Positions 7,125 to 15,545 of a stretch of 34,140 nt of DNA are shown piece by piece (within the stretch, counting starts at the first letter, position 1; each line of letters begins with the position of its first letter). This stretch comes from Homoserinimonas sp. OAct 916. GTDB lineage: Bacteria; Actinomycetota; Actinomycetes; Actinomycetales; Microbacteriaceae. Where the stretch lies: contig NZ_QJHB01000017.1 in NCBI RefSeq assembly GCF_003260275.1, positions 1 through 34,140 of the forward strand, in the 5' to 3' direction. Below the pieces are notes generated by a model. The model had not been told where the DNA came from. It worked only from the letters and a program-made list of their open reading frames with translations, and did not search any database. A program made the position numbers and the translations under genes.

Positions 7125-8138
7125 TCAGTCGACCTGCTCGAAATACCAGGGGTCGTCGTGCATCAGCCAGTACCTGGACTTGATCTCCTCCGTCACCGGG
7201 CCGGGCACCCCGGCACCGACCGGGCGGCCGTCGATCGCACAGACCGGCATGATCCCGCCGGCCGTGCTGGTCACGAAGACCTCGTTCGCCTCGACCAGTT
7301 CGTCGTAGGACAGTGCACGCTCCTCGACGGGCAGGTCGAGCTCGGCCCCCAGCTCGGCGCCGATCTCCAACGCCGTTTTACGGGTGACCCCTTTCAGAAC
7401 CCCGGCCTTCGGCGTCACCAGCGCTCCCGCGGTCACCGCGAACACGTTGAATCCGGGGCCTTCGACGACGTTGCCATCGGCATCCGACAGCAATGCGGTC
7501 TCGGCGTCGTGGTCGTAGGCGTCGAAGAGGCCCTGCACCAGGTCGAGCCAGTGGTAGTTCTTGACGGTGGGGTCGACCGATTCGGGTGCGATCCGCTGCA
7601 CCCGGCTGACATGCACCGAAAGGCCCTGCTCCTGCTGCTCGGGGGTGGCGATCCATGCGAACGGCACCGCGAAAGCATAGAACTGGTTCACGCAGTCACG
7701 CGGGTCGCGCGAGCCCGGCGCAGCCATTCCGCGGGTGCAGATCATCTCGACATAGGCGTTCGCCAACCCGGATGCCCGCACACAGTCATGCAGGATCCGC
7801 CGGATTTCTTCGCGGTCGATCGGCAGCGACATTCGCAGTTTCTTCATGCCCCGCTCGAAGCGGTCGAGATGGTCACCCAGCCTGAAGAAACGCCCCCGCC
7901 AGACGTGGGCCACATCGTAGGTGGCATCGGAGTGCAAGAAACCGAGGTCGAGGATCGGAATCACGGCCTCGCTGATCGGCACGATCTTTCCGCCGATGTA
8001 GGCCGCGCCCGCGGTGACGACATTCGCGTTACCGGATGCCGCGCCCTCGGACGCACTCCCGATCGGCGCACGCTCTGAGGCACCCCGAGCCACCGAAGCA
8101 CCGGAGTTGCCGCCCGGCGTGGGAGGTTCCATCACCAT
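7125..8138 (-). CDS. Class IV PLP-dependent aminotransferase
   Basis: A 337-residue fold-type IV aminotransferase, the group holding branched-chain and D-amino acid aminotransferases, aminodeoxychorismate lyase and (R)-amine transaminases. The PLP lysine is in PTVKNYHWLDLVQG. VEGPGFNVFAV is the conserved acidic/asparagine block, GVTRKTALEIG and FVTSTAGGIMPV complete the cofactor phosphate site. LGFLHSDATYDVAHVWRGRF is the N-terminal substrate loop. The arrangement is closer to the D-amino acid/(R)-amine group than to IlvE, but the substrate is not decidable from sequence. The first 45 residues are low-complexity and Gly/Ser/Ala-rich, longer than the family. A TAGATT -10-like box lies 12 nt before the ATG, so the message may be almost leaderless. 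Confidence 0.88.
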   Translation of the reverse strand: MVMEPPTPGGNSGASVARGASERAPIGSASEGAASGNANVVTAGAAYIGGKIVPISEAVIPILDLGFLHSDATYDVAHVWRGRFFRLGDHLDRFERGMKKLRMSLPIDREEIRRILHDCVRASGLANAYVEMICTRGMAAPGSRDPRDCVNQFYAFAVPFAWIATPEQQEQGLSVHVSRVQRIAPESVDPTVKNYHWLDLVQGLFDAYDHDAETALLSDADGNVVEGPGFNVFAVTAGALVTPKAGVLKGVTRKTALEIGAELGAELDLPVEERALSYDELVEANEVFVTSTAGGIMPVCAIDGRPVGAGVPGPVTEEIKSRYWLMHDDPWYFEQVD

Positions 8139-8156
8139 GAGCGACCCACAATCTAT

Positions 8157-8195
8157 CAGTGCCTCAAGACCTCAGTGCCTCAAGACCTCAGTGCC
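8157..8195. repeat. 16-bp tandem repeat upstream of aminotransferase gene
   Basis: CAGTGCCTCAAGACCT is present at 8157-8172 and 8173-8188, with a partial third copy to 8195. It begins 2 bp upstream of the candidate -10 box of the aminotransferase gene, so copy-number change would alter the -35 region. Confidence 0.7.
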
Positions 8196-8339
8196 TTGAG
8201 TTCTCAGGGCGCCAACGCCCCAGCGTCCCAGTGATCTCACCCTACGCGACCGGTGGCTCCCTCGCCGCGCACACGCAGAACATGTTGAGGGGCGCCAGAA
8301 CGCTCCAGAATTGCGTGACCACCAGCACCACGGCGTCGA

Positions 8340-8390
8340 GGGGTCAAGATACGCGCCAGAATCACTGATTATGGTGAGGATCTTGACCCC
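8340..8390. repeat. Long inverted repeat downstream of der
   Basis: GGGGTCAAGAT (8340-8350) and ATCTTGACCCC (8380-8390) are perfect 11-bp inverted repeats around a 29-nt centre, which itself contains an imperfect ATCAC/GTGA pair. It could be the der operon terminator or a dyad operator; there is no U-tract on the minus strand, while the plus strand has GGTTTTTG shortly after. Confidence 0.5.
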
Positions 8391-8467
8391 TGACCGGTTT
8401 TTGAGGCGCGCATGGGTGCGGGAAGGGGTTGCGAGACCCGGGCCCGGTCAGGACGGGCGAACCGGGA

Positions 8468-10009
8468 TCAGTTGCGCTTGCGCTTCTCGCGCACGCGCAT
8501 GTTCACGATGATCGGCGTGCCCTGGAAGCCGTAGATCTCGCGCAGGCGACGCGTGATGAACCGCCGGTAACCCGGGTCGAGAAACCCGGTGGTGAACAAC
8601 ACGAACGTGGGCGGTCGCGACGCGGCCTGTGTACCGAACAGGATCCGCGGCTGCTTTCCGCCACGCACCGGGTGCGGATGCGATGCTGTGAGCTCTGCCA
8701 GCAGTGCGTTGAACTTGCCCGTCGGGATGCGGGTGTCCCACGACTCCAGTGCCAACTCGAGTGCGGGCACGAGCTTCTCCAGGTGCCGGCCGGTCTTCGC
8801 CGACAGGTTCACCCGGGGCGCCCAGGTCACGTGGTGCAGGTCCTGCTCGATCTCGCGCTCAAGGTAGAAACGGCGGTCATCGGTGAGCAGGTCCCACTTG
8901 TTGAAGGCCAGCACGAGGGCACGGCCGCTCTCGAGAACCAGGTCGATGATGCGAACATCCTGCTCGCTGATCGGCTCGGTCACATCGATCATCACGACCG
9001 CGACCTCTGCCTTCTCGAGCGCAGCCGTCGTGCGCAACGACGCGTAGAAGTCGGCGCCCTGCGCCAGGTGCATCCGGCGTCGGATGCCCGCAGTGTCGAC
9101 GAACCGCCACACCTTGCCGCCGATTTCCACCTGCTCGTCCACCGGGTCGCGGGTGGTGCCGGCCAGGTCGTTGACCACGACCCGCTCTTCACCGGCAGCC
9201 TTGTTCAACAGCGATGACTTGCCCACGTTCGGTCGGCCCAGGATGGCCACCCGTCGCGGGCCGCCCACCTCCTGCTTGGCAACGGCAGAGATCTCCGGCA
9301 GTTCGGCCAGGATCACGTCGAGCATGTCGGCAACGCCCCGCCCGTGCAGGGCCGACACCGGCATCGGCTCGCCCAGCCCCAGCGACCACAGCGCCGTTGC
9401 GTTCGGCTCCTGCCGCACATCGTCGACCTTGTTCGCGGCCAGGAACACCGGCTTGTTGCTCTTGCGCAGCATGCGCACCACGTGCTCATCCGTCGAGGTC
9501 GCGCCCACGTTGGCGTCGACGACGAACAGTACGGCATCGGCAAGTTCCACTGCGATCTCGGCCTGTTGCGCCACCGAGGCGTTGATGCCTTTCGCGTCGG
9601 GCTCCCACCCCCCGGTGTCGACCATGGTGAACCTGCGCTCGCCCCACTCCCCCTGGTACGACACGCGGTCGCGGGTCACACCTGGGGTGTCCTCGACCAC
9701 TGCTTCACGGCGACCGAGGATGCGGTTCACCAGGGCAGACTTGCCCACGTTCGGCCGACCGACGATCGCCAACACGGGCAACGCCGGCAGGTAGGTGATC
9801 TCGTCGATGTCGTCAGTGGCGTGCGAGAGGATGTCGAGGTCTTCGTCCTCGAGTTCGTAGGCCTCAAGCCCGGAGCGCAATGCGGCCGAGCGCTGGCTGA
9901 CCAGCTCCTCGTCGAGGGAGTCGATGCGCTCGGCGAAATCGCCCTCGAGAGCCGGGTAGTTGTCTTCTTCACCCGAGCTGTTCGGTGTGGTCGGTCGGCT
10001 ATAGGCCAT
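8468..10009 (-). CDS. der: Ribosome-assembly GTPase Der (EngA)
   Basis: Der has two tandem GTPase domains and a KH-like C-terminal domain, and is needed for 50S ribosomal subunit assembly. Both P-loops are intact ([14 protein letters not shown] near residue 84, [13 protein letters not shown] near residue 258), as are the switch-region DTPGVTRDR and the specificity motifs NKVD and NKWD. The C-terminus ends in a basic KH tail (RVREKRKRN). Start ATG 10009 follows AGGA and gives 513 residues, including an acidic N-terminal extension of about 75 residues, common in actinobacterial Der. It overlaps cmk by 11 bp, so translation is coupled. Confidence 0.97.
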   Translation of the reverse strand: MAYSRPTTPNSSGEEDNYPALEGDFAERIDSLDEELVSQRSAALRSGLEAYELEDEDLDILSHATDDIDEITYLPALPVLAIVGRPNVGKSALVNRILGRREAVVEDTPGVTRDRVSYQGEWGERRFTMVDTGGWEPDAKGINASVAQQAEIAVELADAVLFVVDANVGATSTDEHVVRMLRKSNKPVFLAANKVDDVRQEPNATALWSLGLGEPMPVSALHGRGVADMLDVILAELPEISAVAKQEVGGPRRVAILGRPNVGKSSLLNKAAGEERVVVNDLAGTTRDPVDEQVEIGGKVWRFVDTAGIRRRMHLAQGADFYASLRTTAALEKAEVAVVMIDVTEPISEQDVRIIDLVLESGRALVLAFNKWDLLTDDRRFYLEREIEQDLHHVTWAPRVNLSAKTGRHLEKLVPALELALESWDTRIPTGKFNALLAELTASHPHPVRGGKQPRILFGTQAASRPPTFVLFTTGFLDPGYRRFITRRLREIYGFQGTPIIVNMRVREKRKRN

Positions 10010-10733
10010 GCGAATTCCTCGCTGTTTCATCGCGGACAACGGCGACCACCGCGTCAATGGTCTGCTCGAAGTCAAGTTCTGTGGAGTCGACGGTCAGAAC
10101 GCCGTCTGCGGCGTTCATGAAATCCACCACTCTCATGTCGGCCTCATCCCGCGACCTGAGCTGGCTCGCGGTGACGTGGGCCGGTTGGCTGGAGACCTCA
10201 GCGGAACGCCTCGCCATTCTAGCCTCCTCAGATGCGGTCAACAGAATGCGAACCTGAGCATCCGGTGCGACCTGGGTGGTGATGTCGCGCCCCTCCACCA
10301 CGATCCCCGGCCGCGTGCAGCTGAGGATGCTCTGGCGAAACAGTTCCGTCAACGCCCGCCTGATCGCCTGCACGCGCGCAATCCGGCTCACCGAACGGGT
10401 CACCCGGGTCTCGCGGATCGCGTCAGTCACATCGATGTCTCCCACCCGGGCCACGAACGCGTCGGGGTCGACGCCGATGGAGACCTCACCCGCTTCGACG
10501 CGGGCATCCACCACTGCAGCGAGCTCGTCGTCGGAGAACTTCTCGAGGTCGTCGCCGAGCTGCTCCAACGCCAACCAGGTCGACGCGCGATACGCCGCCC
10601 CGGTGTCGAGAAACCCGTAACCGAGCCGGCGGGCTGTGGCCTTGCTCACGCTGGACTTGCCGCTGCCGGCCGGCCCGTCGATGGCGACGACAATGATTTC
10701 AGGCGCGCCTTCGGCCCGATGCCTGCCGCTCAT
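9999..10733 (-). CDS. cmk: Cytidylate kinase
   Basis: Cmk phosphorylates CMP and dCMP with ATP in pyrimidine nucleotide salvage and recycling. The P-loop [15 protein letters not shown] is at residues 17-31, followed by [13 protein letters not shown] (nucleotide-monophosphate site), [14 protein letters not shown] and RSRDEADM with the family's Arg and Asp residues. Length (244) is normal. It overlaps rluB by 4 bp upstream and der by 11 bp downstream. Confidence 0.97.
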   Translation of the reverse strand: MSGRHRAEGAPEIIVVAIDGPAGSGKSSVSKATARRLGYGFLDTGAAYRASTWLALEQLGDDLEKFSDDELAAVVDARVEAGEVSIGVDPDAFVARVGDIDVTDAIRETRVTRSVSRIARVQAIRRALTELFRQSILSCTRPGIVVEGRDITTQVAPDAQVRILLTASEEARMARRSAEVSSQPAHVTASQLRSRDEADMRVVDFMNAADGVLTVDSTELDFEQTIDAVVAVVRDETARNSHGL

Positions 10734-11515
10734 TTCTTCTCCTTGGCCTGGCGAGCAACCGTCAGGATCGCGCCCAATTCCTCACGGCGCAGTTCGCGCA
10801 CCTTTCCCGAAGCCAGGCTGCCCAATTGCAGCGGACCGAACGAGCGGCGCACCAGTTCCTGCACCGGGTGCCCCACCGCGTCGAGCATGCGCCGAACGAT
10901 ACGGTTGCGGCCGGAATGCAGGGTGATCTCCACCAGGGTCGACGCTCCTCCGGGCTTGCTGGCCACGATGCGGGCGGCGTCGGCCGTGATCGGGCCGTCT
11001 TCGAGCTCGATGCCACGGGTCAACAGTTGCAGGGTCTGCCCGGTGACAATGCCGGCCACCTTGGCGACATAGGTCTTCGTCACCTCGAACGAGGGATGGG
11101 ACAGCACGTGAGCCAGCTCGCCATCGTTGGTGAGCAGCAGCAGGCCGGAGGTCTGGGCATCCAACCGTCCCACATTGAACAGTCTCTCGTCATAGCGCGC
11201 GGTGTACTGGGCGAGGTCGGGCCGGCCCGACTCGTCGCTCATCGAGCTGACCACGCCGACCGGCTTGTTCAGCATCAGGTAGCGTTTGGACTGGTCCAGT
11301 TGAACCGCCTGGTTGTCGACGGCGATCTCGTCGGCTTCCGGATGCACTCGTCGCCCGAGTTCACGCACCACTCTGCCGTTCACCCGCACGCGCCCGGCGA
11401 GGATCATCTCCTCGGAGGCCCTCCTCGACGCCACTCCCGCCGCGGCCATCACTTTTTGTAGCCGCACGCCGTCAGCGGCGGGCTCCTCACGATTGGGGCG
11501 TCTGTTATCTGACAT
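10730..11515 (-). CDS. rluB: 23S rRNA pseudouridine synthase, RsuA/RluB family
   Basis: The N-terminal S4 RNA-binding domain ([20 protein letters not shown]) is followed by the RsuA-type catalytic domain with [17 protein letters not shown], where the Asp is the nucleophile. The downstream [19 protein letters not shown] also fits. Actinobacterial members at this scpB-cmk position are annotated as 23S-modifying RluB-like enzymes; the exact uridine is an inference. I choose ATG 11515 because GAGGA lies 5 nt upstream; an ATG at 11542 is possible and adds nine residues. It overlaps scpB by 11 bp. Confidence 0.92.
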   Translation of the reverse strand: MSDNRRPNREEPAADGVRLQKVMAAAGVASRRASEEMILAGRVRVNGRVVRELGRRVHPEADEIAVDNQAVQLDQSKRYLMLNKPVGVVSSMSDESGRPDLAQYTARYDERLFNVGRLDAQTSGLLLLTNDGELAHVLSHPSFEVTKTYVAKVAGIVTGQTLQLLTRGIELEDGPITADAARIVASKPGGASTLVEITLHSGRNRIVRRMLDAVGHPVQELVRRSFGPLQLGSLASGKVRELRREELGAILTVARQAKEKK

Positions 11516-12203
11516 CGATGTCCTCGAATCCTTGTGATCCATCGGCCAACAGTTCGGAGACTGCCGGCAGTTCGTCCAATGAGTTGACCCCGAGCTGAAC
11601 GAGCAGGAGGTCGGTGGTGATGTAGTTGATGGCCCCGGTCTCGGAGTCGGCGAACGCCTCGGTGATCAGGCCGCGGCCGACGAGAGTGCGCACCACCGAG
11701 TCGACATTCACCGCCCGGATGGATGCGATCTCCCCGCGCGTGATCGGCTGCTTGTAGGCGATGACGGCGAGGGTTTCCAGCGCCGCCTGGCTGAGCCGTG
11801 ACGGGTTCTGGGTGAGCACGAAGTCGGCGACCACCGGGTCGTACTCGGGGCGCACATAGATGCGCCAGCCGCCGGCGACCTCACGCAGCTCGAAGCCGCG
11901 GCGAACAGTGCCGTCGATACCGTCAAAGTCGGCGACCAGCCGCTCGACCGCCTGCCTGACGACCGGGACAGGGCGGGAGATCGCGGTGGCAAGGCTCACC
12001 AGTGACTGTGGTTCGTCGGCGACCATCAGGATCGCTTCCAACGCCCGGTCAATGTCGAGCGCCGGCAGTGGGCTCCCCTCCGTCGCGTCGTCGGGCCCGG
12101 TTGTGGCATCAGGATCCGCGGCGTCACCAGGCAGCACCGCGCCAGCGGGTTCGCCCACACCATCCAGCCCTGCCGTGGCATCCGCATCCGACTCAACCGT
12201 CAT
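11505..12203 (-). CDS. scpB: Segregation and condensation protein B
   Basis: ScpB is the winged-helix kleisin partner of the SMC-ScpA chromosome condensation complex. The core (DIDRALEAILMVADEPQSL, LSQAALETLAVIAYKQPITR, GEIASIRAVNVDSVVRTLV) contains the two winged-helix modules. The first 45 residues are acidic and Ala/Gly/Asp-rich, poorly conserved as in other actinobacteria. ATG 12203 is preferred over 12233 because GGGAG sits 7 nt upstream. It overlaps both scpA and rluB by 11 bp each. Confidence 0.95.
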   Translation of the reverse strand: MTVESDADATAGLDGVGEPAGAVLPGDAADPDATTGPDDATEGSPLPALDIDRALEAILMVADEPQSLVSLATAISRPVPVVRQAVERLVADFDGIDGTVRRGFELREVAGGWRIYVRPEYDPVVADFVLTQNPSRLSQAALETLAVIAYKQPITRGEIASIRAVNVDSVVRTLVGRGLITEAFADSETGAINYITTDLLLVQLGVNSLDELPAVSELLADGSQGFEDIDVR

Positions 12204-13029
12204 AATCAGCTCCCAGGTTGGCCAGATTGTCATCGGACCACGATTCAGATTCCCAGCGCAGCACCAGTTCGCCGAGCGGTTCCAACTGTTCGAACGACAC
12301 CGCCTGGTGCCGATACAGCTCGAGCACAGCCAAGAACCGGGCGACCACCACTCCGGGCTCGTTGACCCCGGCTACCAGCTGCCGAAACGAGACGGGTTCG
12401 CCCGAGCGCAGCACGTCCACGACGTGGGCCGCCTGTTCCCGAATGCTGACTAGCGGCGCATGCAGATGATCCAACCCCACCATGGGGATCTCGCGCGGAG
12501 CCAGAGCGAGTGCGGCGAGTGCGGCGAAGTCGTCGAGGGTGTGCGTCCAGACCAACTCAGGGGTCTGCTCCCGATACTTCTCCTCGAGCCGCACCGAGCG
12601 CACGTGCCGGGAGATCTCGTGGGTGATGCGCACGTCGAACCAGCCGGCCACCTCTTTGAATGCCCGGTACTGGAGCAGGCGGGCGAACAGCAGGTCACGT
12701 GCCTCCAGCAGCGCCACGTCCTCGCTGTCGACCAGTTCGCCCTGCGGCAGCAGCCCCACCACCTTGAGGTCGAGCAGAGTGGCCGCGACGACCAGAAACT
12801 CGGTGGCTCGGTCGAGTTCGTCGGCGACATCCAACCCGCGCAGGTAGGCGATGAACTCGTCGGTCACGCGGCTGAGCGAGATCTCGGTGATATCGAGTTC
12901 GTGCTTGCCGATCAGGCTGAGCAGCAGGTCGAACGGCCCCTGGAAGTTGCTCAGGGCGACGGTGAACTCGGCCGGTTCGCTAGATCCGGCATCCGGGTTC
13001 TCCGAGGTGGTCACACTATGCAATGGCAC
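12193..13029 (-). CDS. scpA: Segregation and condensation protein A (kleisin)
   Basis: ScpA bridges SMC heads in bacterial condensin. The N-terminal kleisin motif NFQGPFDLLLSLIGKHELDITEISL and the DVALLEARDLLFARLLQYRAFKEVA helix are diagnostic; the C-terminal winged helix (VSFEQLEPLGELVLRWES) is present. Length (278) is usual. The start is unclear: GTG 13029 overlaps parA by 14 bp, while GTG 13014 lies just after the parA stop. Neither has a strong ribosome-binding site. Confidence 0.94.
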   Translation of the reverse strand: MPLHSVTTSENPDAGSSEPAEFTVALSNFQGPFDLLLSLIGKHELDITEISLSRVTDEFIAYLRGLDVADELDRATEFLVVAATLLDLKVVGLLPQGELVDSEDVALLEARDLLFARLLQYRAFKEVAGWFDVRITHEISRHVRSVRLEEKYREQTPELVWTHTLDDFAALAALALAPREIPMVGLDHLHAPLVSIREQAAHVVDVLRSGEPVSFRQLVAGVNEPGVVVARFLAVLELYRHQAVSFEQLEPLGELVLRWESESWSDDNLANLGADYDG

Positions 13030-13903
13030 CGCGGTGGATCAGCTCTCGGGCCAGTTGCTGGTAGGCCTTGGCCGCCGGATGCTCGGGAGCGAACTGGGTG
13101 ATCGGGGCTGCAGCGACCGAGGCATCGGGAAACTTCACGGTTCTGGAGATCACCGATTCCAGCACGTTGTCACCGAACTGGTCGACCACGCGCTGCAACA
13201 CTTCGCGGGCGTGCAAGGTACGGGAGTCATACATGGTGGCGACAATGCCGTCGAGCATTATGGCCGGGTTGAGCCGGTCGCGCACCTTGTCGATCGTTTC
13301 GATCAGCAGGGCCACCCCGCGCAGGGCGAAATATTCGCATTCGAGCGGGATCAGAACACCGTGGCTCGCGGTGAGCGCATTCACGGTGAGCAGCCCGAGC
13401 GAGGGCTGGCAGTCGACCAGGATCACGTCGTACTCCTGGGCCACATTGCGTAGCACCCGAGAGAGAATCTGCTCGCGCGCGACCTCATTCACCAGGTGCA
13501 CCTCTGCGGCCGACAGGTCGATGTTCGCGGGAATCACATCGAGCCCGGGTGTGCTGGTGGGTCTGATCACCTGGTGAGCGTCTTTCACGGTGCCCAGAAG
13601 CAGGTCGTAGATGGTGAGGGTGTCGTGGGTGGCAACCCCGAGGCCGGCTGACAGGGCACCCTGTGGGTCGAAGTCGATGGCGAGCACGCGGCGGCCGTAC
13701 TCGGCGAGCGCCGCGCCCAGGCTGATGGTGGTCGTGGTCTTGCCCACGCCGCCCTTCTGGTTGCAGAGGGAGATGATGCGAGCAGGTCCGTGCGCCTTCA
13801 GCGGTTTGGGCTCCGGAAACTCGGTCCGTGGCCGGCCCGTTGGGCCGAGTACAGGAGCTTCCAGACCGGTGAGTTCCGGCTCGTCGACTTTGGTTCTCGC
13901 CAC
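13016..13903 (-). CDS. parA: ParA/Soj-family ATPase
   Basis: A Walker-type cytoskeletal ATPase that acts in chromosome segregation, here as first gene of the parA-scpA-scpB operon rather than with parB. The deviant Walker A is CNQKGGVGKTTTTISLG (signature Lys in KGGVGKT), Walker B-like regions are LAIDFDPQGALSAGLG and VILVDCQPSLGLLTVNAL. A 40-residue Pro/Glu-rich N-terminal extension precedes the ATPase core. The GTG 13903 start has GAGGGAAG about 6 nt upstream. No ParB gene or parS-like repeats are seen nearby, so DNA partner and role relative to the main ParAB system are open. Confidence 0.93.
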   Translation of the reverse strand: MARTKVDEPELTGLEAPVLGPTGRPRTEFPEPKPLKAHGPARIISLCNQKGGVGKTTTTISLGAALAEYGRRVLAIDFDPQGALSAGLGVATHDTLTIYDLLLGTVKDAHQVIRPTSTPGLDVIPANIDLSAAEVHLVNEVAREQILSRVLRNVAQEYDVILVDCQPSLGLLTVNALTASHGVLIPLECEYFALRGVALLIETIDKVRDRLNPAIMLDGIVATMYDSRTLHAREVLQRVVDQFGDNVLESVISRTVKFPDASVAAAPITQFAPEHPAAKAYQQLARELIHRGAIA

Positions 13904-14001
13904 GACTTACTTCCCTCGCTCCCGAATACCGGGTCGGCGCACTTCGGCCGACGTGTCGAGTCTACCGATTCTGCGGCCCACGACAGGCCAACACCGTCCG
14001 C

Positions 14002-14051
14002 GTTGCGCGTGCCAGCGCAACCCACATCTGCACAGCGCGCGCCAGCGCAAC
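14002..14051. terminator. Hairpin and 30-bp-period repeat downstream of lipoprotein gene
   Basis: GTTGCGC-GTGCCA-GCGCAAC (14002-14021) is a perfect 7-bp stem that could terminate the lipoprotein transcript. Its right half, GCGCGTGCCAGCGCAAC (14005-14021), recurs as GCGCGCGCCAGCGCAAC at 14035-14051, a 30-bp period. No U-tract follows. Confidence 0.45.
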
Positions 14052-14110
14052 ACACGACAACACCGCGCGCCCATCGTTGTGCGCGGTGCACAGACAGAGC
14101 GAGGGTCCTC

Positions 14111-15343
14111 CTAGAACCGAAGCAGGTAGCCGTCGGCGACGTTACCGTCAGCCGTGTTACCGCCCCACACGAAGAGCACCTCGGAGTTGCTGACCGCGGT
14201 CTGCCCCGACCGGGCGCCCCAGCCCGGGGCAGGAACCGGCGTCCACTCTCCGGTCGCCGGATTGAACAGATGGCCGGCGACGAAGGTGCTGTCGCCAATC
14301 GTCAACCCCCGGCCGCTCAGCCCATCGCTGCCCTCGAAACCGGGTCCGTTCAGGCCCTCGCCCTCGAACCCGGCTCCGCGGGGAGGCTCCGGCAGCACAC
14401 TCCACGACGAATCCGCCGGGTCGAAAACTCCCCCATTGGCATAGGAGCGGCCCCAGTTGTTCTGGCTCCCACCGTCTTCCGAAGCGGTCCACGGAAACAC
14501 CACTTGGCCGGCAACCGCCGTGGCGATCCCGCCGAGAATCTCGCTGTCCGGCAACAGCGTCCACTGTTCGAGAGCTTGGTCGAGCACGGCCATCCTCATC
14601 AGTTTCAGCTCCGGTCGCACCCCGGGGTCAGCGACCAGGTCGTGAGTGGTCAGCAGCAGGGAATCACCCAACCACACTCCCTCGCGAAAGCTACTGGGTC
14701 CGAGGGGGTCTGCTGGCAATGAAATCCAGCCCTGGCCCTGCGGATCGAAAACACTGTCCACCGCCTCTTCCAGGGAATCCGAGGTTCCGATCGCCACCAC
14801 TCGGTCCCCGGCGGCGACGAGCATCGACACCACTGACGGCGCCGGCAGTCTCGCCCACGCATCCGCGGCCGGGTCGTAACGAAGGAAAACCACCGGGCTG
14901 TCTTCTCGACCGATGTCCTCGGTCAAAAGGTAGAGCTGGTTGTTCACCACCACGTGGCCCCACCGGCTGACGACGGGCACCGGTGCCGCTGCGATTTGCT
15001 GCCAGGTGCCGGTCGCTGGGTCGAAGCTCGCCCCGTCGCTGAGCGGCGGCAGCAGCGGGGCCAGACAATCTGCGGTGGGCGGGCACGGGTCGTCTGACCA
15101 GCCACCGACAACCACGAACCGCTCACTCACCCACGCTCCGGCCGCATCTCGCCGCGGCGACAATGGGCTCTCGGGAAGCGTTGACCATGATGCACCGGCC
15201 GCCGTCGACACGGCCGTTTCGGGCGGCTCGGATGTCGGTGCGGAAGCCGGCGCCGCTGCGCAACCGGAGAGCCCTCCGGCCAGAACGATCGCGGCCAGTG
15301 ATGCAGCGATCGAGCCCACCTGGCCATACCCGCGTGCGGTCAT
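14111..15343 (-). CDS. Kelch-like beta-propeller lipoprotein
   Basis: The N-terminus has a hydrophobic signal segment ending in a lipobox (LSGC near residue 28), so it should be lipid-anchored outside the membrane. After a Pro/Ser/Thr-rich linker come several Kelch-type blades: WSTLPESPLSPRRDAAGAW, FDPATGTWQQIAAAPVPVVS, YDPAADAWARLPAPSVVS, FNPATGEWTPVPAPGWGAR and repeated FVVVGGW / LFVWGGN strands. That predicts a six-bladed propeller for ligand or surface binding; no enzymatic motif is seen. Length 410. It is the first gene of the block separating parA from xerD. Function unknown. Confidence 0.82.
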   Translation of the reverse strand: MTARGYGQVGSIAASLAAIVLAGGLSGCAAAPASAPTSEPPETAVSTAAGASWSTLPESPLSPRRDAAGAWVSERFVVVGGWSDDPCPPTADCLAPLLPPLSDGASFDPATGTWQQIAAAPVPVVSRWGHVVVNNQLYLLTEDIGREDSPVVFLRYDPAADAWARLPAPSVVSMLVAAGDRVVAIGTSDSLEEAVDSVFDPQGQGWISLPADPLGPSSFREGVWLGDSLLLTTHDLVADPGVRPELKLMRMAVLDQALEQWTLLPDSEILGGIATAVAGQVVFPWTASEDGGSQNNWGRSYANGGVFDPADSSWSVLPEPPRGAGFEGEGLNGPGFEGSDGLSGRGLTIGDSTFVAGHLFNPATGEWTPVPAPGWGARSGQTAVSNSEVLFVWGGNTADGNVADGYLLRF

Positions 15344-15479
15344 ACCCCAGTGTCGACCGGTGACCGCGCCGTGGGCAATGACGGTGCGGCCACGGTTGGG
15401 TAACGTTCTCGTTTCACCGGCACCGACGTTCGGCTATCGGAGGTCAGCTCGAACCTGCCCGCCGGCCACCAAGGTGCCG

Positions 15480-15530
15480 CACGGCCAGAGTGTCGCGCGG
15501 CCAGAGTCGTGTACGGCCGGAGTCGTGCAC
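15480..15530. repeat. Imperfect 15-16-bp repeats next to cydC stop
   Basis: ACGGCCAGAGTGTCG, CGCGGCCAGAGTCGTG and TACGGCCGGAGTCGTG follow one another in the gap between the lipoprotein start and the cydC stop. No gene or clear promoter is otherwise visible here. Confidence 0.5.
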
Positions 15531-15545
15531 CGTCCGAGAGCGAGT

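Larger units (their letters stand above)
8139..8467. other. Intergenic region with tandem and inverted repeats
   Basis: No gene is visible between der and the aminotransferase gene. The stretch holds the aminotransferase promoter, the 16-bp tandem repeat at 8157-8195 and the long inverted repeat at 8340-8390. Confidence 0.6.

Noticed and set aside
14111-15343. Kelch protein as a cyd assembly factor
   Set aside because: Adjacency only; no motif links it to heme or oxidase assembly.
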